NCBI GenBank assembly: GCA_031969655.1
Contig: DALYJX010000001.1
Location: forward strand, 1-64,000
Source of the DNA: Microseira sp003486305
GTDB lineage: Bacteria; Cyanobacteriota; Cyanobacteriia; Cyanobacteriales; Aerosakkonemataceae
Length of the DNA: 64,000 nt
Direction of reading: 5' to 3'
Part shown: positions 26,166-34,700 of the stretch, piece by piece
How positions within the stretch are numbered: position 1 is the first letter of the stretch
Layout of the letters: each line of letters begins with the position of its first letter
The notes under the pieces: model-generated
What the model was told of the DNA's origin: nothing
The model's database searches: none
The model's input: the letters and a program-made list of their open reading frames with translations, nothing else
Translations under genes and position numbers: made by a program

Positions 26166-26978
26166 ATGGCTGCAATTTGGAATGCTAAATCCGCTTTACA
26201 AATATTACAGCAATGTCAACCAATCATCGATTTTAAATCAGCCACCGATTATTTGTGGACTAAGCTGAACACTTATCAGCTACTCAGTCTTTACCAAGAA
26301 TTGTTTCCTTTGGAATGGGAGAAAAGTCAATCGGAACTCTACTCTGAAGGCGAAAATCACAGTCCGAAGGAATTGGAGTTTATTTCGCTAGTCAACGAAC
26401 ATTTATTTCCCATCGATGACATGATTATAGAGAGCGCTTATGAAGAACGTCTCTATCAAATTCCTGTCTCGCCTAAAGGTGTAGATTGGCAAGACCATGA
26501 AGAAGGAATTGACGCATTGCGAAGCGGATGGCAGATACTACTCCCGCTTTCGCAGTCAGGTCGATGGTGGTTGGAATCGGTAGCAGGTGACGAAGGGGAA
26601 TCGTGGTACGAAGGCACTTTTGGCTACAGCTTTCAAGATATTGCACATCCCGAAAAAGCTAATTTCAAACTTCTCAAAAAATTAGCACGCCGCACTGCAC
26701 CTCCCATCAGCGCTTTACCTACAGCCTTAGCACTCCTTGACTTAGGAACGGACAACATTTGGCTAGACCAAAGTGTTTGTTCCGAAACTTATTGGTCTCG
26801 TAATTTTGAAACAAGACCTTGGACGATTGAAGCAATTAATTCCTTAGCCAGCGAATGGAATAAAGCTATTCAGTTACTAGATAAGGCTTACGAATTAATT
26901 AACTGGATTGAATCCGACCAAAACATCAATTTTTCGCACATCTTAGCGTTATGGAATCTGACATTGCAGCTGAAATAA
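26166..26978 (+). CDS. Uncharacterised PRTRC-associated protein (270 aa, F-like position)
   Basis: The ATG at 26166 is preferred over an in-frame start at 26142 because the latter overlaps the previous gene. The protein is rich in Trp and acidic residues. Visible features include LLSLYQELFPLEWE, GIDALRSGWQILLPLSQSGRWW and AGDEGESWYEGTFGY. No family was recognised. It occupies the place where PRTRC protein F is found in other cassettes, but I cannot confirm homology. Its 3' end overlaps the PRTRC B gene by 28 bp. Confidence 0.65.
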   Translation: MAAIWNAKSALQILQQCQPIIDFKSATDYLWTKLNTYQLLSLYQELFPLEWEKSQSELYSEGENHSPKELEFISLVNEHLFPIDDMIIESAYEERLYQIPVSPKGVDWQDHEEGIDALRSGWQILLPLSQSGRWWLESVAGDEGESWYEGTFGYSFQDIAHPEKANFKLLKKLARRTAPPISALPTALALLDLGTDNIWLDQSVCSETYWSRNFETRPWTIEAINSLASEWNKAIQLLDKAYELINWIESDQNINFSHILALWNLTLQLK

Positions 26979-27658
26979 TTCGGGAGGTATTGGAGATTGC
27001 CCCCCGAAAATTGTCGGCTATCCAAGCCGAACTTCTCTTTATTGAGGGCGGTACTTACATTTTTCACTATCAATCGGGAGATAGTTCCAAGTATAAATGT
27101 TTGTCTCCAGCAACTCTTAGAGCAGCTTTTGCAAATACACCGATTGATTCGGGTTGGATAAATCCTGATTCGGGAATAGTACGCTGGGGAACTGGTAGCG
27201 TCGGGGAATGGACAATTAAATTCGTACCACAGAGGAAACACGAAATAAATTTGTTGGAATCAAAGCACTTAATTACTTTACCAGCAATGGTGTTTTTGGG
27301 ATTGAAATCTGATTACTGGGTTTGGGCAATTAAAGGCTCGAAGTTTGAGCCGGAAGCAGAAGCTTTTCACGCTCCACTACCCAATGTTTATTTGCATTCC
27401 TACCAATCCTGCGGACGCATCTGCTGGGGAGATAATAAACCGCCTGCTGCTTCGCCCGATAATATTACAAAAGCTTGGGAATTGTTTATCTCTAGTCCTT
27501 TCAACGAACATTTGAGTGACGGTAAATCTAGGGCGCATCCCAGTGACGTGCGCGTGCAGATACAAAAAGCGGTTAAACGTTCATCTTACCCAGTTAAAGA
27601 TTTAATTAGCACCAACCAAACAATTGCCAAATTAGTTGCAGCGATAACTGATGATTGA
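26951..27658 (+). CDS. PRTRC system protein B (E2-like family)
   Basis: The 235-residue protein carries the usual PRTRC B sequence signs: LSPATLRAAFANTPIDSGWI, RWGTGSVGEWTIKFVP, LPAMVFLG, YWVWAIKG and HAPLPNVYLHSYQSCGRICW followed by WELFISSPFNEH. The family has been placed with prokaryotic E2-like proteins; Cys residues in QSCGRICWGD are candidates for an active site. It overlaps the gene before by 28 bp and the JAB gene after by 8 bp. Confidence 0.85.
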   Translation: MESDIAAEIIREVLEIAPRKLSAIQAELLFIEGGTYIFHYQSGDSSKYKCLSPATLRAAFANTPIDSGWINPDSGIVRWGTGSVGEWTIKFVPQRKHEINLLESKHLITLPAMVFLGLKSDYWVWAIKGSKFEPEAEAFHAPLPNVYLHSYQSCGRICWGDNKPPAASPDNITKAWELFISSPFNEHLSDGKSRAHPSDVRVQIQKAVKRSSYPVKDLISTNQTIAKLVAAITDD

Positions 27659-28418
27659 ACCCCTAAACCTGAATCCATACCACCTAGAGTTGGTTGATTA
27701 TAAGATTGTCAAATTTGGAGAAAATCTGCCACTTCACTCTAGCAGTATGTTCGAGTATCTGATTGGAAGTAATGGCATCTTTGTGAGAGCGGTTAGACCG
27801 GGGTTAGAAGTGATAATTCCGGTAGAACTTTTTACCGCGTCAATCAGAGGATTAGAACCAATTGAACCTTTAGTCCGATTAACTCCCGGACGCATCCCTC
27901 AGCAGATACTCATCCAAATGTGGAAAGAAAGTTGTATTGCTGCGCTTGCCGAACCGCCGTTAGAAATCGCTTTCCACATTCATCACTTTCAAGAAAAATG
28001 GCAACTTGTAATTCCAAAGCAAACGCAAAGTTCTGAGAAGTGCAGAGCGATTGAATACGGTTTAGATTCCTCGTACATAAACGCCACTGTAGAAGTACAT
28101 TCGCACAATCGAATAGCGGCTTTCTTTTCAGGTGCAGATAATGCAGATGAAGGAGGTTTCCGCATTTTCGCAGTTTTGGGGAAAGTGACTGAATCGAGTG
28201 CTGAAATTATTTGCCGTGTGGGAGTTTATCGGCAGTTCTGGCACGTTCCGGCTGACTGGATATTTGAATTACCGAGTTTTATTGCAGATGTTACAAACAA
28301 CGGGGAAAAAGATGATTCGATTTTTCAATTTTACTCTAGTTCTGTAGCGCCATCTTTGTTAGACGACCCGCTCAAATTACCAACAACTTTTGGAGGATTA
28401 CCCGATGTTCAATTATGA
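27651..28418 (+). CDS. PRTRC system protein A (JAB/MPN metallopeptidase)
   Basis: The zinc site is visible as HSH at residues 150-152 (VEVHSHNRIAAFFS) with Ser160, Asp163, Asp166 and Glu167 in FFSGADNADEGGFRIF. This is the JAMM signature of deubiquitinase-like peptidases, which in PRTRC cassettes accompany an E1-like protein and a ubiquitin-like protein. The N-terminal 100 residues are a family-specific domain. The start overlaps the B gene stop (ATGATTGA) and the end overlaps the ThiF start. Confidence 0.88.
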   Translation: MIEPLNLNPYHLELVDYKIVKFGENLPLHSSSMFEYLIGSNGIFVRAVRPGLEVIIPVELFTASIRGLEPIEPLVRLTPGRIPQQILIQMWKESCIAALAEPPLEIAFHIHHFQEKWQLVIPKQTQSSEKCRAIEYGLDSSYINATVEVHSHNRIAAFFSGADNADEGGFRIFAVLGKVTESSAEIICRVGVYRQFWHVPADWIFELPSFIADVTNNGEKDDSIFQFYSSSVAPSLLDDPLKLPTTFGGLPDVQL

Positions 28419-29229
28419 TTATCTCGAAGCTTCGCCTTTGATTGTCAGACAAGCCGATTCGATCGACTTTTGGCTAATTGGGGCGGGAGGAACTGGTTCT
28501 TGGCTGTCTTACCATATTGCACGGCTGGCACGGAGTTTAAGCAAGTTGGGGAAAAAAGTGCAGTTTGCGATCGCAGATCCCGATATAGTTGAAGAAGCCA
28601 ACATCAGCAGGCAAGCTTTCTGCGACAAGGAAATCGGACTACCCAAGGCGCTGGCTCTAGCTTTGCGCTACTCTATCGCTTGGGGAGTGGACGCCACGGC
28701 TTTCGTGCAGAAATTTGACCCGAAGTTGATTCGCTACAGCTACGACAAACTGACTATCCTGGTGGGGTGCGTGGATACGGCAGCCGGGAGAGCGGCTATT
28801 AACCAGGCTCTAGAGTTCAACCAATTCTACAGCCGTTCTGAAATCCCTCGCGTGTGGTATCTTGATTGCGGAAATCATGCCGCAGCTGGACAAATCTTGC
28901 TGGGCAGTTCTTTGGAAACTGAGCCGGAGTTCTATCATTTTGGGGGACTGGGATGTGCGAGGTTGCCATCTCCGATGCTGCAAGCTCCCGACCTTTTGAA
29001 GCCGAAACCTGAAGAGTTGACAAATAACTTCTCTTGTGCTGAGATGGCAGTGCTGAATTTGCAGAGTGAGAGCGTGAATGTCCGGGTGGCGGCTGAGGCG
29101 GCGGATTTTCTGTATCGGATGACTGCGGGTAATCTCAAACGGTTTGCTACCTATTTCGATCTGGAGAGTGGGACGGCGCGATCGATCTATATTACCCAGC
29201 ATTGGGTGTATTCCGCATTCACCCGATAA
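28405..29229 (+). CDS. PRTRC system ThiF/E1-like adenylyltransferase
   Basis: A Rossmann nucleotide loop GAGGTGS at residues 26-32 is followed by FAIADPDIVEEANISRQAF, the E1 metal and adenylate region, and LVGCVDTAAGR. A late cysteine in FSCAEM is a candidate thioester site. The ATG at 28405 has GGAGGA seven bases before it and overlaps the JAB gene by 14 bp; an upstream TTG at 28390 is less likely. The enzyme is expected to adenylate the C terminus of the ubiquitin-like protein. Confidence 0.87.
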   Translation: MFNYDYLEASPLIVRQADSIDFWLIGAGGTGSWLSYHIARLARSLSKLGKKVQFAIADPDIVEEANISRQAFCDKEIGLPKALALALRYSIAWGVDATAFVQKFDPKLIRYSYDKLTILVGCVDTAAGRAAINQALEFNQFYSRSEIPRVWYLDCGNHAAAGQILLGSSLETEPEFYHFGGLGCARLPSPMLQAPDLLKPKPEELTNNFSCAEMAVLNLQSESVNVRVAAEAADFLYRMTAGNLKRFATYFDLESGTARSIYITQHWVYSAFTR

Positions 29230-29239
29230 TAATTGCAAT

Positions 29240-29258
29240 ACCGCAACTGTGTTGCGGT
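29240..29258. terminator. Hairpin after the PRTRC operon
   Basis: ACCGCAAC, loop TGT, GTTGCGGT form an 8-bp stem 10 bp after the ThiF stop. No T-run follows directly, so termination would be inefficient or Rho-assisted. Confidence 0.5.
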
Positions 29259-29280
29259 GAGCAGTTACGATCGGTTTTCC

Positions 29281-29309
29281 TTGTTGGCAAGGTTGAGCTA
29301 GATTATACT
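29281..29309 (+). promoter_or_regulatory. Probable promoter of the dynamin gene pair
   Basis: TTGTTG at 29281-29286 and TATACT at 29304-29309 are separated by 17 bp, close to the bacterial sigma-70 consensus. The first gene starts about 95 bp downstream. Confidence 0.5.
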
Positions 29310-29347
29310 AAATTAATGCGCTATATTAACATCATACCTGAATGAAT

Positions 29348-29370
29348 GGGTTAAGTTTTGCAATTAACCC
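29348..29370 (+). promoter_or_regulatory. Leader hairpin before the dynamin genes
   Basis: GGGTTAA, nine-base loop, TTAACCC form a 7-bp stem followed by TTCTTT. It lies inside the expected 5' leader, 33 bp before the ATG at 29404, and might act as an attenuator. Confidence 0.4.
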
Positions 29371-29403
29371 TTCTTTGGGCGTGTGCCTATGAGGAAGAGT
29401 GTG

Positions 29404-31581
29404 ATGAGCAAGAAAGCTTATGAATTTGGTCACGCTGCCCGTGTACGTCAGAACTTTGCTGAGCGGCTCCTTGAGTTTATTGACACACTTAAATCAGCCA
29501 ATGATGTTTTAAGACAATCACTTAATTTGAAAAATGATTCAAAATTAGAGATTGCTCATGATAAGTTAGACATTTGCAACATTGATATACTTCAAAAAAG
29601 AGCAGCAAGACTAAAAGAAAGTAAGTATAGATTTCTGATCGCTGGTCAATCCAATGCTGGAAAATCAACTCTGTTAAATGTGTTGCTTGGACAACCAGAC
29701 CTTTTACCTACCAGTTCCACAGCTTGTACATTTATTCCTACAGTTGTTAAGGGGGGAGCGAGTCAAATCGTAAAACTCTATACTGGGGAGCAATTTGAAG
29801 AAATTAGTTTTGCTGACTTTAAGAGAAAATACCAGATTGATGGAGAAAGGGCGAAAAGATTGCGAAAAGGGGACGAATCAATCGGCATAGACAACGCGGA
29901 AATTGAGTATCCACACCAAATTTTGCAATATGGAATTGAATTCACGGATACTGCCGGACTAAATCGCTCAGATATAGAAGATAAAAAAACTCTTGAATAT
30001 ATTGCTAATGTAGATGCTATCCTTTATGTAGTTGATGCTACGCAACAGTTTGATGTCAATGATAAAAAATATTTCAAAAAAAATTTTAAAGAATTAATTA
30101 GTAACAGTACAGATAATATCTTTTTCATTCTAAATAGATGGGACGAAATCAAAGATGAGTTACTTGAAGATGATCCTAATAAGCTGAAAGAGGCAGAAAA
30201 ACGTATCCGTGAATCTTGTATTTCTAGTATTGCCGATGTCTTAGGCTGCGATAATATAAAGGCAAAAAATCTCTGGAATAAAAGAGTTTTTGAAGTATCT
30301 TCAAAGAACGAAGAGTATAAATTAAAAGGAAATTTTAGTGGTGACACAGGCATTTACAATCTAGTTCAAGAGATTGAAAATTTCTTTTTTAATCAAGAAC
30401 GCTTTGGGCGGGAATTGAGGCGGGACTATGAAACTGCTTCAATAGCTTACAATGAAATAAGGAAATATATAGATATCAAACTATTAGGACAAAAGATTAG
30501 TCTTGAGAAATTGCAAGCTACGGAAAAAGAGTTGAAACCTAAACTTAGAGAACTGAAAACAACTCACATGACCCTAAAAAGAATTATCAATACAGAAGTA
30601 GATAAGTTTATTAGTGAAGTTTGCGATGACTTTGAGAGCTATGCAAGAAAATGCTATGATAACTGTCTAGAAATTCCAGAATCATTACCTGCAGACTTGA
30701 AAGATTTTTGTTATTTATCTCCAGAGATAAAAGGAGTTTCACATGAATATGTAAATCTGTTTATAAAAAATAGTGAAATTACTTTCGAGCAATATTCGAG
30801 ACGGGTATATAGCAAATGGTTTGAGCGTGCTAGTGAAAGATTAAAAAGGACGAGAACTACACTTCTGGAAGAAATGGAAAAATACAGCATTTCCTACAAT
30901 GAGACAAGAAGTGAAATTGAATATCTTCTTGAGGAATTAAGCTCTTCAGATATGGACCAAACGTCTTCTGCTTCGCTGACAATGAGATCTCCTAGAAATA
31001 TCTCAAACCTTTCTGGGCTAAACATAGATAATAACCCTATTGGTAACATTGTCGGTAGTGGTTTATATATCAGTATGCTCATAGGATCGATAGCTCTACC
31101 TATAGGTGCTGCGGCAGGAGGAGGCACTATAGTAGCTGGGGTAGGGGTAGCTGGGAAGGCTGGTTTATTAGCTACTGCCCAAGCATGGATTTATGCCCAT
31201 CCGCTAATTACAGCAACAGCTATTACAGCATTACTTTCCACATCATTGGCCGTTTGGATAGGGCGCGAACAGAAGAAAAGTGAAATCATTTGGACTGTAA
31301 GAAATCTTCTGAAAGAACAATTTTGGCAATACTCTCAACAATTCGCAGAGGAACTTCGGCGAAATATCGCGAAAACTCAATTTAGTAACCTGTTTGAAGC
31401 AATTACACTTATGGAAAATGATATTCGCGCATGCGAGGAACCTATAAGCCGATTGATCGCAGATAAGAAAGCTTCAGAAACAAGCTATAAAGAAAATAAA
31501 GAGCTTTTCCCAAAGATGAAAAATGATCTGAAAAATTCCTGGGAGCAAATTGAATCTGCGTATGAGCCATATAAGCAATAA
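29404..31581 (+). CDS. Dynamin-like GTPase, first of a pair
   Basis: GTPase motifs are in order: GQSNAGKS (about residues 81-88), a conserved Thr in SSTACTFIPT, DTAGLN (G3) and LNRWDE (G4). A long helical stalk follows. A hydrophobic, glycine-rich segment near the C terminus (GSGLYISMLIGSIALPIGAA to ALLSTSLAVWIG) could insert in membrane, as in bacterial dynamins. The ATG at 29404 has AGGAAG upstream; a start at 29383 would add seven residues. The stop overlaps the second dynamin gene. Tandem bacterial dynamins act together on membranes and some protect against phage. Confidence 0.87.
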   Translation: MSKKAYEFGHAARVRQNFAERLLEFIDTLKSANDVLRQSLNLKNDSKLEIAHDKLDICNIDILQKRAARLKESKYRFLIAGQSNAGKSTLLNVLLGQPDLLPTSSTACTFIPTVVKGGASQIVKLYTGEQFEEISFADFKRKYQIDGERAKRLRKGDESIGIDNAEIEYPHQILQYGIEFTDTAGLNRSDIEDKKTLEYIANVDAILYVVDATQQFDVNDKKYFKKNFKELISNSTDNIFFILNRWDEIKDELLEDDPNKLKEAEKRIRESCISSIADVLGCDNIKAKNLWNKRVFEVSSKNEEYKLKGNFSGDTGIYNLVQEIENFFFNQERFGRELRRDYETASIAYNEIRKYIDIKLLGQKISLEKLQATEKELKPKLRELKTTHMTLKRIINTEVDKFISEVCDDFESYARKCYDNCLEIPESLPADLKDFCYLSPEIKGVSHEYVNLFIKNSEITFEQYSRRVYSKWFERASERLKRTRTTLLEEMEKYSISYNETRSEIEYLLEELSSSDMDQTSSASLTMRSPRNISNLSGLNIDNNPIGNIVGSGLYISMLIGSIALPIGAAAGGGTIVAGVGVAGKAGLLATAQAWIYAHPLITATAITALLSTSLAVWIGREQKKSEIIWTVRNLLKEQFWQYSQQFAEELRRNIAKTQFSNLFEAITLMENDIRACEEPISRLIADKKASETSYKENKELFPKMKNDLKNSWEQIESAYEPYKQ

Positions 31582-33616
31582 AAGCAAATTTTTCTACATA
31601 TCCATCATCTCTGAAGTATTGCCTATCTTACAAAAGGCAAGCGAACTTTTAATTTCTGTAGAACCTGAGAGGTTTCAGGAGCTTGAAATAACTCCAAAAC
31701 TTCGCGAATTGAAGTCTGATGTAGAATTGTTGTGCGAATACATATCAGATCCTACATATAAGATAGTCGTTTACGGGCAAACTAGCGCGGGAAAGTCTAC
31801 TTTATTAAACAGCTTTCTGCATCAAAGGTTATTACCACAGGAATCAACACCTACTACTGGGACTGCTATTGTTATTAGGTATGGAGAAAATATAGAAGTA
31901 ACCATTCGTCTCAAATCAGGTGAAGTCATCAATAAACAGGGTCAAGGAGAAACTGTACAAGCTCTAAACCAGTACGTACAGTTAAATAACCGGGCATCTA
32001 TCACAAACGATATTGATTTTGTGGAGCTTAAATATCCTAACAATTTTCTTAAGGAAAATAACGTGGAGTTTGTAGACTTGCCTGGTTCGGAACACAGCGA
32101 GGAACTCAACTCTTTTGTTAGGCATAAACTTTTGGAAAGTGATCTAATAATACAAGTTTTAAATGCAAAAAAGCAGCTTACCAATTCTGATTCCAACAAT
32201 CTCAAGGAATGGCTTGAAGGCAGAGGAAAAAGAAATTTTTTATTTGTCTTAAATAAGATAGATCAAGTGAAAGAAAACCTAGAGGAAGTAGTTGAACGCT
32301 CACGTGATGATATAGATCAATACTCTTCTCAACTTCCTGATGGAGTTCAAAATCTATATCTCCTAAATGCTTTGGCTGCTCTAAAAGCAAGGGTCAACAC
32401 ATCCGATCCTATAGAAGAAATTAAACAAAAAGAACAAAAAAGCGGTATTATTGAGTTGGAAACAGCTATTTCCAAAATGGTTTCGTTACAGCGTCCGCAA
32501 ATTTATGCAATTCGGCTTCAGCCTATTACCAAAATGGCAAGAGTTTTGCAAGAAGAACTAACAAAAAAAGCTTTAAGTATTCAATCTGAAATATCCAGTG
32601 TTGAGAAGCCATTCTTGCTAAAGAAAGCCTTAAAGGAACATTTTCGCTCTCTGAAAGCAGAATTATCTCATAAGATCCTTATGAAGTCTCTGAGTGAAAA
32701 GGCAAAATTTCCTCTGATGTCTGAAGATGGAACAGTTTATCAAGAAAAAGATGGTCAAGTCACCTCTGCTAGTAAGGAGTTTAAAAAATGGGAAACTGAT
32801 GAGTTATATCAAACGCTACTTGAGCGTGTAAGAGTTTTAGATAAGGCTGTAATAGAAGCTTGTACTTTTTTCAGCAAAGATAAGCCAGATATTTTGTCTG
32901 AGCGAATCCGCAACTGGATACCTACTGAAATACCAAAGCCAATTTTGCCAGAAAAGCCTGAAGGGTTAGACGCAAATATTTTGGGATTGGCATTTCGAGA
33001 TGGATTAATAACTGCTGCTTTCTTGCCTGGGAGCGGTATGGGTATAAGTCTGGCAATGGGTGGCGCTGCTTTTAATGCTTTTGATGAGTCTTCCACAACA
33101 GATAAATCCCCTAACAAAACTTTGGCAGCTTTTGCTGTGGGTAGTGCAGCACTAACTACCTGGCTTTCGTATCTGGGTATGCCCATACTACTAGGTTTTG
33201 GTGTAGCTGGTGGTACAGTTTCTGGAGTTTTAAGGAGTTTGATTAAATCTATCAAGCAATCTGATTATGTAGATAAACTTAACCAAGCTTACCTGCAAGC
33301 TATTAGCAATTATTTACAATATGTTAGTATCAAAGCTTTAGCCTGCATCCAGGAGTATGAGAAGACGTTAGATAGTTTACTCAACTTTTTGGAATCGCCA
33401 GAAGAAATAGAGATTACTAAAAGAAGAAGCCAATTACAGCGATTGACCGACTGTATAGCTGAATTAACGGATATAGAGTCACTTACTCCTGATATGCTGG
33501 GTGATGGACGTACTCAGATGGAACATATTTTAAAGACTGTCTCTGCGACTAAAGAAACTGCAACGAGCAAACTTAATAGCTTTCTTAAATGGTATGATAA
33601 TGCTTTCTCGGAGTAA
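31562..33616 (+). CDS. Dynamin-like GTPase, second of a pair
   Basis: Motifs are GQTSAGKS (about residues 72-79), TPTTGTAIVI (G2), FVDLPGS (G3) and LNKIDQ (G4). A helical stalk and a hydrophobic hairpin (AFRDGLITAAFLPGSGMGIS, TWLSYLGMPILLGFGVAGGT) follow. The ATG at 31562 lies within the last 20 bp of the first dynamin gene; TTG at 31550 is a weaker alternative. The two proteins differ in sequence, so they probably form a heteromeric membrane-remodelling pair. Confidence 0.87.
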   Translation: MSHISNKSKFFYISIISEVLPILQKASELLISVEPERFQELEITPKLRELKSDVELLCEYISDPTYKIVVYGQTSAGKSTLLNSFLHQRLLPQESTPTTGTAIVIRYGENIEVTIRLKSGEVINKQGQGETVQALNQYVQLNNRASITNDIDFVELKYPNNFLKENNVEFVDLPGSEHSEELNSFVRHKLLESDLIIQVLNAKKQLTNSDSNNLKEWLEGRGKRNFLFVLNKIDQVKENLEEVVERSRDDIDQYSSQLPDGVQNLYLLNALAALKARVNTSDPIEEIKQKEQKSGIIELETAISKMVSLQRPQIYAIRLQPITKMARVLQEELTKKALSIQSEISSVEKPFLLKKALKEHFRSLKAELSHKILMKSLSEKAKFPLMSEDGTVYQEKDGQVTSASKEFKKWETDELYQTLLERVRVLDKAVIEACTFFSKDKPDILSERIRNWIPTEIPKPILPEKPEGLDANILGLAFRDGLITAAFLPGSGMGISLAMGGAAFNAFDESSTTDKSPNKTLAAFAVGSAALTTWLSYLGMPILLGFGVAGGTVSGVLRSLIKSIKQSDYVDKLNQAYLQAISNYLQYVSIKALACIQEYEKTLDSLLNFLESPEEIEITKRRSQLQRLTDCIAELTDIESLTPDMLGDGRTQMEHILKTVSATKETATSKLNSFLKWYDNAFSE

Positions 33617-33709
33617 GTTACTTTTTTTGTATGTTAATGGTTTTTTGGTACTTATTGTTTTAAAGAATTAGTTTTAGGTCTCTAACCATTTGAGCAGCGA
33701 TCTCTGATT

Positions 33710-33729
33710 TCAAGCGATAAATCGCTTGA
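33710..33729. terminator. Hairpin between convergent genes
   Basis: TCAAGCGAT and ATCGCTTGA, separated by two bases, form an 8-bp stem between the dynamin and collar genes. It may end transcription from either side. Confidence 0.45.
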
Positions 33730-33763
33730 GTACCTCACGAACTGTCATTGATTATTCTTTATA

Positions 33764-34639
33764 TTAGTATTTAATGCAGTATATCAGCGCTACATTTTTT
33801 GCCCGAGTTTCATATCCGTGTCGGGGTTCTCCAAAGTCAGAACTCGCTGGATTTCCTAAAGATGCAAAGCTATTATTGATAGAAACAGTGTGGGAATGAT
33901 AGCCAGCAGAGTTAATTTCAATATTATGATAGTGGAATTCGCTAATACTTAGCATAGTCCCTGTTTTCTTTAGTATCGATAAGGTTACACCATAAATTCC
34001 ACTATCTTGCTTACTAAAATCTTCCTCACCTATATAAAAATTTCCATAACCTTTATTTAGTAAAGATGTACTATCTTCCTCGTAAATTTTAGGAGAAACG
34101 TTGCTACTGTGAGAATGACTGCCATTGCTACTGACACTGCTACTATGACTGTGACCTGAATCTTTATGGATATGACTTTGCATTTGGTCATCTTGATAAG
34201 AACCAAACTTTCTTTCCAAGTCAAATCTATTATCAGTATCCCAACCTCGGATAAACACCCCTCTTAAATCAGGAAGGTTAAAAGTAATCTCTCCATCGCC
34301 TTCCCCAAAAGTTGTACCGATTTTCTCAAACAATCTCGCATAATTTGTCCGACTAACCGCTGCACCATTACAGGTCAACCATCCTTCAGGGGGAGTCGTC
34401 ATAGCAAATGCCGTCACGGAACCCACTAAAGTATTATCAATATAATCTTCTGTTACCTTTAATTTTACTTGCGTTTCCTTGAGTTCAGTTTGAGTTAACT
34501 GAAGCTTTGTATCTGTGATGACAAGCTTGGTTTTTATCCCCTCAATTTCGTCTAACTTCGCTTGCAATTCTTGTCGCATCGCCTGCAACATTTCAACAGC
34601 TTCGTTGTAATATTCAACTGGATTTTTGTCTGAGGTCAT
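33764..34639 (-). CDS. Phage tail-collar domain protein
   Basis: An N-terminal coiled coil (about residues 10-75) leads into a tail-collar domain: VGSVTAFAMTTPPEGWLTCN, a tyrosine/leucine segment NYARLFEKIGTTFGEGDGE, and FNLPDLRGVFIRGWD. A histidine/serine-rich region (HSHSSSVSSNGSHSHSS) follows, as in trimeric fibre tips where His residues bind metal. No other virion gene is present, so this is a stand-alone collar protein. Such proteins are common in cyanobacteria and may be cell-surface fibres. Confidence 0.85.
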   Translation of the reverse strand: MTSDKNPVEYYNEAVEMLQAMRQELQAKLDEIEGIKTKLVITDTKLQLTQTELKETQVKLKVTEDYIDNTLVGSVTAFAMTTPPEGWLTCNGAAVSRTNYARLFEKIGTTFGEGDGEITFNLPDLRGVFIRGWDTDNRFDLERKFGSYQDDQMQSHIHKDSGHSHSSSVSSNGSHSHSSNVSPKIYEEDSTSLLNKGYGNFYIGEEDFSKQDSGIYGVTLSILKKTGTMLSISEFHYHNIEINSAGYHSHTVSINNSFASLGNPASSDFGEPRHGYETRAKNVALIYCIKY

Positions 34640-34700
34640 AGTTTTTGTTACTAATTGTGTTAGTTTACCATAAACCAGGTTTCTTAAATAAACCAGGTTT

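Noticed and set aside
28390..28404. TTG start of the ThiF gene at 28390
   Set aside because: The TTG overlaps the GGAGGA ribosome-binding sequence that serves the ATG at 28405.
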